Under the pieces are notes generated by a model. That model searched no databases. It was not told where the DNA came from and was given only the letters and a program-made list of their open reading frames with translations. From Actinobacillus sp. (GTDB lineage Bacteria; Pseudomonadota; Gammaproteobacteria; Enterobacterales; Pasteurellaceae), in assembly GCA_020026115.1 (NCBI GenBank), contig JAHHQY010000011.1:1-38932 (forward strand): DNA of 38,932 nucleotides, in the 5' to 3' direction. Both the position numbers and the translations under genes were made by a program. Positions 34,451 through 38,932 of the stretch are shown in pieces. Numbering within the stretch: the stretch's first letter is position 1; each line of letters opens with the position of its first letter.

Positions 34451-35488
34451 TTAAGACTGACAAAATTTTCCGCTAAATAACCTCAAACTTGTCCAAATAT
34501 TGGCATTGAAAAATTGTTTCGTTTCCCTTTCTAATTCCGCCAACTCTTGAATAAATAAAAATAATTGACGATACGTCAATCGTTTCACCGCTTGGCGATA
34601 TAAAGTACGTCGATTTTGCCAAACTTTTAATTTTTCAAAATTTTGCTCCATCGCTTGTAATGATAAAGGAACATCAATATTCGGGCAGTTTGCTACTTGG
34701 GTTAAGGTTAAAAGTTGCAATAATTCACGCTGTAACATCCGCAATAAAATCACCGCTTGCACATCTTCTTGGCGTAAAATTTGCAAAATATGTACAGCGC
34801 GCGCACTGTCTCCGGCTAATAAGGCGTCCGTCCATTGAAAAACGCTAAAAACAGAAGATTGCTCCACCACAGCTTTCACTCGCGCACGCGTTAATTTTCC
34901 ATCAGCATGTAATAAGCTGAGTAATTGCAGAGCCTGTTTTAAGGCCAATAAATTATTTTCATAGCTATAACATAAAAGATCGCAAGCTTCGTCATCTAAA
35001 CTTAATTGCATTTGATAGGCGCGATGATGCAACCATTTTGGTAAATTTAGCGGGGTGGGCGTTTGGCAATTCACCACCGTATTGGCGCTATTTTGAGCGA
35101 CAAAAGCCATAAACCATTTTTGTTTTTCTTGCGCTTTCGTTAATTTAGGGCATTGTAAAATAAGCAATACATCAGAATTTAAGCTTTCAATTAAAGTTAA
35201 TAACTGCTTTTGTAAGTTCGCATTAATATTTTCAGGACAACGTAAATTCAACACTTGGCGAGTAAAAAACAAACCGCGAGATTGGACTTTTTCAAAAATA
35301 TCCTCCCAGTTGGTTGTATTATCTAAGGTGATATGGCTTTTTTCTTCAAAGCCTTGCGCAATAGCCGATTGCATAATGCGATCTTCACATTCCACCAATA
35401 ATAAAGAATCATTTCCTGCCAACAAGTAAATGCTGGCAAGATTTTTACTTAAATTTTGGCTTAATTGCTCACTGTAAATTCGTAACAT
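34451..35488 (-). CDS. holA: DNA polymerase III subunit delta
   Basis: Clamp-loader subunit that opens the beta clamp. Length 345 residues (E. coli 343). The family start MLRIYSEQLSQNL and YLLAGNDSLLLVE are present; GLFFTRQVLNLRCPE corresponds to the beta-binding element, and VLLILQCPKLTKAQEKQKW lies in the core. The C-terminal collar domain follows. It starts seven bases after lptE and is the last gene of leuS-lptE-holA, the conserved gammaproteobacterial order. Confidence 0.95.
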   Translation of the reverse strand: MLRIYSEQLSQNLSKNLASIYLLAGNDSLLLVECEDRIMQSAIAQGFEEKSHITLDNTTNWEDIFEKVQSRGLFFTRQVLNLRCPENINANLQKQLLTLIESLNSDVLLILQCPKLTKAQEKQKWFMAFVAQNSANTVVNCQTPTPLNLPKWLHHRAYQMQLSLDDEACDLLCYSYENNLLALKQALQLLSLLHADGKLTRARVKAVVEQSSVFSVFQWTDALLAGDSARAVHILQILRQEDVQAVILLRMLQRELLQLLTLTQVANCPNIDVPLSLQAMEQNFEKLKVWQNRRTLYRQAVKRLTYRQLFLFIQELAELERETKQFFNANIWTSLRLFSGKFCQS

Positions 35489-35495
35489 ATTAAGG

Positions 35496-36011
35496 CTATT
35501 TTGTTGTTTCTTTCGCGTTAATTTGATCTTTTAAAGCAAATAAGCGATTGATCAATTGATTAGCCGCTTGTTCACGCATTTTGCTCCAAATCGCATCTTT
35601 TTCGGTGGCTTTCGCTAAGGCTTCTTTTGGGTTATCAAAGAAATTACGAACAACGCGGGTTGTTAACGGATAAACTCGACCATCAGGCATTTTCACGCTG
35701 GCATCGACTTTCAAAATCATCACTTTTTCTGCTTCTTTACCACTTGCAAACAAGGCAGAAACTTCACTGCTTTCCGAACTACCATCTAAATAAAAAATAG
35801 GTACATCTTTTTGATCTTCCACTAATTTAATGGCATTTAAACGTAAAGTTTGACGCATTGTGCGTGACATTGAACCATAAGTATCGGCAGATTTATATTG
35901 CATAGTGCGCAATTCTTTAGGCAATAATTCCCCAGTTTTGAAATGAAAACCACAAGCGCTTAACATCCCCAAACAACCGACCAACAGAAGGGATTTCATT
36001 ATTTTTCCCAT
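35496..36011 (-). CDS. lptE: LPS-assembly lipoprotein LptE
   Basis: Outer-membrane lipoprotein that plugs LptD and helps place LPS in the outer leaflet. Length 171 residues (E. coli 193). GGAG with five bases spacing favours the start MGKIMKS at 36011, although M5 is also possible. Lipobox LSACGF gives the acylated C20. PKELRTMQYKS, SRTMRQTLRLNAIKLVED and TRVVRNFFDNPKEALA fit the family. It lies between leuS and holA; a perfect hairpin at 36028-36056 precedes it. Confidence 0.95.
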   Translation of the reverse strand: MGKIMKSLLLVGCLGMLSACGFHFKTGELLPKELRTMQYKSADTYGSMSRTMRQTLRLNAIKLVEDQKDVPIFYLDGSSESSEVSALFASGKEAEKVMILKVDASVKMPDGRVYPLTTRVVRNFFDNPKEALAKATEKDAIWSKMREQAANQLINRLFALKDQINAKETTK

Positions 36012-36027
36012 ATTTTCTCCTTAAACT

Positions 36028-36056
36028 AAACACCGCACGGCGAAGGTGCGGTGTTT
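36028..36056. repeat. Perfect 11-bp inverted repeat between leuS and lptE
   Basis: Arms AAACACCGCAC (36028-36038) and GTGCGGTGTTT (36046-36056). No T-run on the minus strand, so it is more likely an mRNA hairpin than a strong terminator. One arm contains AGGTGCGGT, one base away from the Haemophilus uptake signal AAGTGCGGT. Confidence 0.8.
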
Positions 36057-36068
36057 GAATTGTGAAAA

Positions 36069-38648
36069 TTATTTTGCCACGATGCTGATTAATTTACCTT
36101 TTACATAAATGACTTTTTTCACATCTAAGTTTTCGATAAATTTCACAACATTTTGTTCTGCAAGTGCCAGCGCTTTAATCTCTTCTTCTGGCATATCTGC
36201 TGGAACGGTTAATTTCGCACGCACTTTACCATTCACTTGTACCACAACTAATTTTTCATCTTCGATCATCGCTTTTTCATCCGCTACAACCCAAGGTGCG
36301 AAATCTATGGTACCTTCAAAACCAAGCTCTTGCCAAAGTTGGAAACAAATATGTGGCGTAATTGGTGCCAGCATACGAATCACCGCATTTAACGCTTCCG
36401 CCATAACGGCGCGATCTTGTTCTGTTTCTAATGGTGCTTTGGTTAATTTATTCATTAATTCCATAACCGCAGCAATCGCCGTATTAAATGTTTGACGGCG
36501 ACCAATATCATCACTTACTTTTGAAATGGTTTTGTGAAGGTCACGGCGTAACGCTTTTTGATCCGCATTTAAGGCATTCATATCCATAGCTTGTGTTGCA
36601 GGATGAGCTTGATATTGAACGGCTAAATTCCATAAACGGCGTAAGAAACGGTTTGCCCCTTCAACCCCAGACTCTTGCCATTCTAGGGTCATTTCCGCAG
36701 GTGCTGCAAACATCATAAATAAACGTACGGTATCCGCACCGTATTTTTCCACCATTTCTTGTGGGTCAATACCATTATTTTTAGATTTAGACATTTTTGT
36801 CATACCGCTATGCACTAATTCACGACCTTCGCGATCAAGCGCTTTAACAATACGACCTTTTTCATCACGTTCTAAGGTTACCTCTGTTGGTGAAACCCAA
36901 ATACGTTCATTTGTCGGGCTGGTATAATAGAAAGCATCGGCTAATACCATTCCTTGACATAATAATTTTTTCGCTGGTTCATCCGAGTTTACAAAGCCGG
37001 CATCACGCAATAATTTGTGGAAGAAACGGAAATATAATAAATGCATGGTGGCATGCTCAATCCCACCAATATATTGGTCTACCGGTAACCAATAATTTGC
37101 TTCTTCAGCATCTAACATACCTTCTTGGAATTGTGGGCAAGTATAACGAGAATAATACCAAGAAGATTCCATAAAGGTATCAAAAGTATCTGTTTCTTTG
37201 CTTGCGCTTTGGCCTTGATAGGTTGTTTTTGCCCAATTTGGATCGGCTTTAATTGGACTTTTCACGCCATCCATCACCACATCTTCAGGCAGAATAATAG
37301 GTAAATCTTCTAATGGCGCAGGAACAACTTGGCCATCTTCTAACGTTAGCATTGGAATTGGTGCGCCCCAATAACGTTGACGAGAAACACCCCAATCACG
37401 TAAACGATAGTTAACTTGACGTTTACCCACGCCTTGTTGTTCTAATTTATCCGCAATCGCCTGAGCTGCTTGCTCAAAATTCATGCCATCAAATTCTGCC
37501 GAATTAAATAAAATCCCATGCTCAGTGAAGGCTTTTTCGCTCACATCTAATTCGCCTTCTTCTGGCTGAATAACAGGCTGAATATCTAAGCCGTATTTAC
37601 TTGCAAATTCATAGTCACGTTGGTCATGAGCAGGAACAGCCATAACCGCGCCAGTACCGTAATTCATTAACACAAAATTCGCCACCCAAACTGGCACTAA
37701 TTTACCGGTTAATGGATGAATAGCATAACGTCCTGTTGCCATACCTTTTTTCTCCATCGTTGCAAGCTCAGCTTCTGCAACTTTGGTATTCTTACATTCT
37801 TGAATAAAGGTGGCTAATTCTGGGTTATTTTTGCTCGCTTCTTCTGCTAATGGGTGACCTGCCGCCACAGCAACATAAGAGACGCCATAAAAAGTATCAG
37901 GACGCGTGGTATAAACGGTTAATGTTTCATCGCTTTGCGCTAATTTAAAGGTAATTTCTACCCCTTCGCTACGCCCAATCCAGTTGCGTTGCATCGCTTT
38001 TACCATATCTGGCCATTCTGGTAAATTTTCTAAACCACCTAATAATTGGTCAGCGTAATCGGTAATTTTAATAAACCATTGTGGAATTTCTTTTTGCTCT
38101 ACTGGTGTATCGCAACGCCAGCAACAGCCTTCATGAACTTGTTCATTTGCTAAAACCGTTTCATCATTTGGGCACCAGTTCACGGTCGAGGTTTTTTTAT
38201 AAACCAAACCTTTACGATAAAGTTCTGTAAAGAACCATTGTTCCCATTTGTAATATTCTGGCTTACAAGTGGTAATTTCGCGATCCCAGTCAAAACCAAA
38301 ACCTAATGTTTTTAATTGGTTACGCATATAATCGATATTTTCATATGTCCATTTAGCCGGCGCAGTTTTATTTTTAATCGCCGCACCTTCAGCAGGTAAA
38401 CCAAAAGCATCCCAACCCATAGGTTGTAATACATTTTTACCATTCATTCGTTGATAACGGGAAATGACATCACCAATGGTGTAATTACGAACATGCCCCA
38501 TATGCAGTCTACCTGATGGATATGGAAACATTGATAAGCAGTAATATTTTTCTTTATTTGCGTCTTTAATCGCTTTAAATGTTTGATTTTCTTTCCAATA
38601 TTTTTGAACCTCTGGTTCAATTAAATCAGGACGATATTGTTCTTGCAT
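36069..38648 (-). CDS. leuS: Leucyl-tRNA synthetase
   Basis: Charges tRNA-Leu; class I synthetase. The start MQEQYRPDLIEPEVQKYW at 38648 matches homologues and has AAAGGT upstream; the ATG at 38678 adds ten residues without support. The product is 859 residues (E. coli 860). HMGH (residues 49-52) and MTKMSKSKNNG near 620 are the ATP-binding signatures. The CP1 editing domain lies at about 225-420, with YTTRPDTFYGVSYVAVA and the conserved Asp in YGTGAVMAVPAHDQRD. The WCPNDETVLANEQVHEGCCWRC stretch includes zinc-ribbon cysteines. It leads leuS-lptE-holA. Confidence 0.98.
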   Translation of the reverse strand: MQEQYRPDLIEPEVQKYWKENQTFKAIKDANKEKYYCLSMFPYPSGRLHMGHVRNYTIGDVISRYQRMNGKNVLQPMGWDAFGLPAEGAAIKNKTAPAKWTYENIDYMRNQLKTLGFGFDWDREITTCKPEYYKWEQWFFTELYRKGLVYKKTSTVNWCPNDETVLANEQVHEGCCWRCDTPVEQKEIPQWFIKITDYADQLLGGLENLPEWPDMVKAMQRNWIGRSEGVEITFKLAQSDETLTVYTTRPDTFYGVSYVAVAAGHPLAEEASKNNPELATFIQECKNTKVAEAELATMEKKGMATGRYAIHPLTGKLVPVWVANFVLMNYGTGAVMAVPAHDQRDYEFASKYGLDIQPVIQPEEGELDVSEKAFTEHGILFNSAEFDGMNFEQAAQAIADKLEQQGVGKRQVNYRLRDWGVSRQRYWGAPIPMLTLEDGQVVPAPLEDLPIILPEDVVMDGVKSPIKADPNWAKTTYQGQSASKETDTFDTFMESSWYYSRYTCPQFQEGMLDAEEANYWLPVDQYIGGIEHATMHLLYFRFFHKLLRDAGFVNSDEPAKKLLCQGMVLADAFYYTSPTNERIWVSPTEVTLERDEKGRIVKALDREGRELVHSGMTKMSKSKNNGIDPQEMVEKYGADTVRLFMMFAAPAEMTLEWQESGVEGANRFLRRLWNLAVQYQAHPATQAMDMNALNADQKALRRDLHKTISKVSDDIGRRQTFNTAIAAVMELMNKLTKAPLETEQDRAVMAEALNAVIRMLAPITPHICFQLWQELGFEGTIDFAPWVVADEKAMIEDEKLVVVQVNGKVRAKLTVPADMPEEEIKALALAEQNVVKFIENLDVKKVIYVKGKLISIVAK

Positions 38649-38783
38649 AAGTTGACCTTTTGTGTGAAAAGACCGCAATCACGGCGGTTTATGAAATAAA
38701 AAATGACGTATAGAATAGCTTAAAATCAAGCTAAACAAAAGAAAACAAGCGCTTTTCTTGCAGAAATTTTCCCAACAAAAATC

Positions 38784-38822
38784 ACTCGCGCCGAAAAAAT
38801 GCAGGAATTTTTTCGGCGCGAA
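38784..38822. terminator. Inverted pair of the dispersed word upstream of leuS
   Basis: Arms at 38784-38799 (ACTCGCGCCGAAAAAA) and 38808-38822 (TTTTTTCGGCGCGAA), complementary except for the outermost bases. It may end a transcript entering from the right edge. The surrounding 38649-38932 gap holds no convincing gene; a short inverted repeat TAGCTT/AAGCTA lies at 38716-38733. Confidence 0.6.
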
Positions 38823-38932
38823 TTTATTTATAATGCATAATAAAAAATCGCTTCTTTCTCAAAATCGTTGAAATTTTTTTTCTTTTATTTTGCTTGCAAA
38901 TGATGTCTTAAATAAATAGCGAAGAATAAGAA

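Noticed and set aside
36028..36056. Strong rho-independent terminator after leuS
   Set aside because: The stem is perfect but lacks a T-run on the minus strand, and lptE must be co-transcribed or start right after it.

Overview
The window looks like chromosomal DNA of an AT-rich gammaproteobacterium, most likely a member of the Pasteurellaceae. Protein sequences such as PolA, RelA, CRP, DapF, RluE and LeuS resemble Haemophilus/Pasteurella versions from memory. Gene pairs such as relA-dgkA and leuS-lptE-holA fit that family, and the left edge carries a (CAAT)n tetranucleotide tract inside the start of a gene, as in Haemophilus lic genes. The genus cannot be resolved from this window.

Layout. 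1-61: first 20 codons of a leftward phase-variable gene cut by the window edge. 352-3189: polA, rightward. 3273-7751 (leftward): proS, and a relA-dgkA operon. 7911-12445 (leftward): gyrB, mutM, a secreted coiled-coil protein and a glycine-zipper lipoprotein. 12602-13020: rpmB-rpmG behind a strong promoter and a structured leader. 13355-15400: radC and the divergent coaBC. 15452-24259 (leftward): dapF-xerC, dnaE-recO, rluE, cpdB. 24460-25840 (rightward): dut-yheU-crp. 25887-31972 (leftward): tRNA-fMet, rimP, nusA, infB, rbfA, truB, an expanded nusA operon. 32063-34400: a small envelope cluster, namely a kinase-fold protein overlapping a 47-residue lipoprotein, facing a DUF1439-type and a SIMPL-type exported protein. 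34451-38648 (leftward): leuS-lptE-holA.

Most genes are housekeeping: replication and repair (polA, dnaE, holA, gyrB, mutM, recO, radC, xerC, dut), translation (proS, leuS, infB, rimP, rbfA, truB, rluE, rpmB, rpmG, tRNA-fMet), stress and global control (relA, crp) and envelope (dgkA, lptE, dapF).

The most unusual feature is a dispersed 12-base word, CTCGCRCCGAAA with an AT-rich tail. I count 21 copies (allowing one base of variation at either end), about one per 1.9 kb. Twelve copies form six inverted pairs at gene ends, where they make terminator-like hairpins. Four are single intergenic copies. Five lie inside genes, all in the same orientation relative to the gene. I saw no exact copy of either known Pasteurellaceae uptake signal (AAGTGCGGT or ACAAGCGGT). 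Density, pairing and AT flank match what is known of DNA uptake sequences, so I propose the word as a previously unrecognised uptake-signal dialect. CRP, which drives competence in this family, is encoded here and has a changed residue at the cAMP-phosphate contact.
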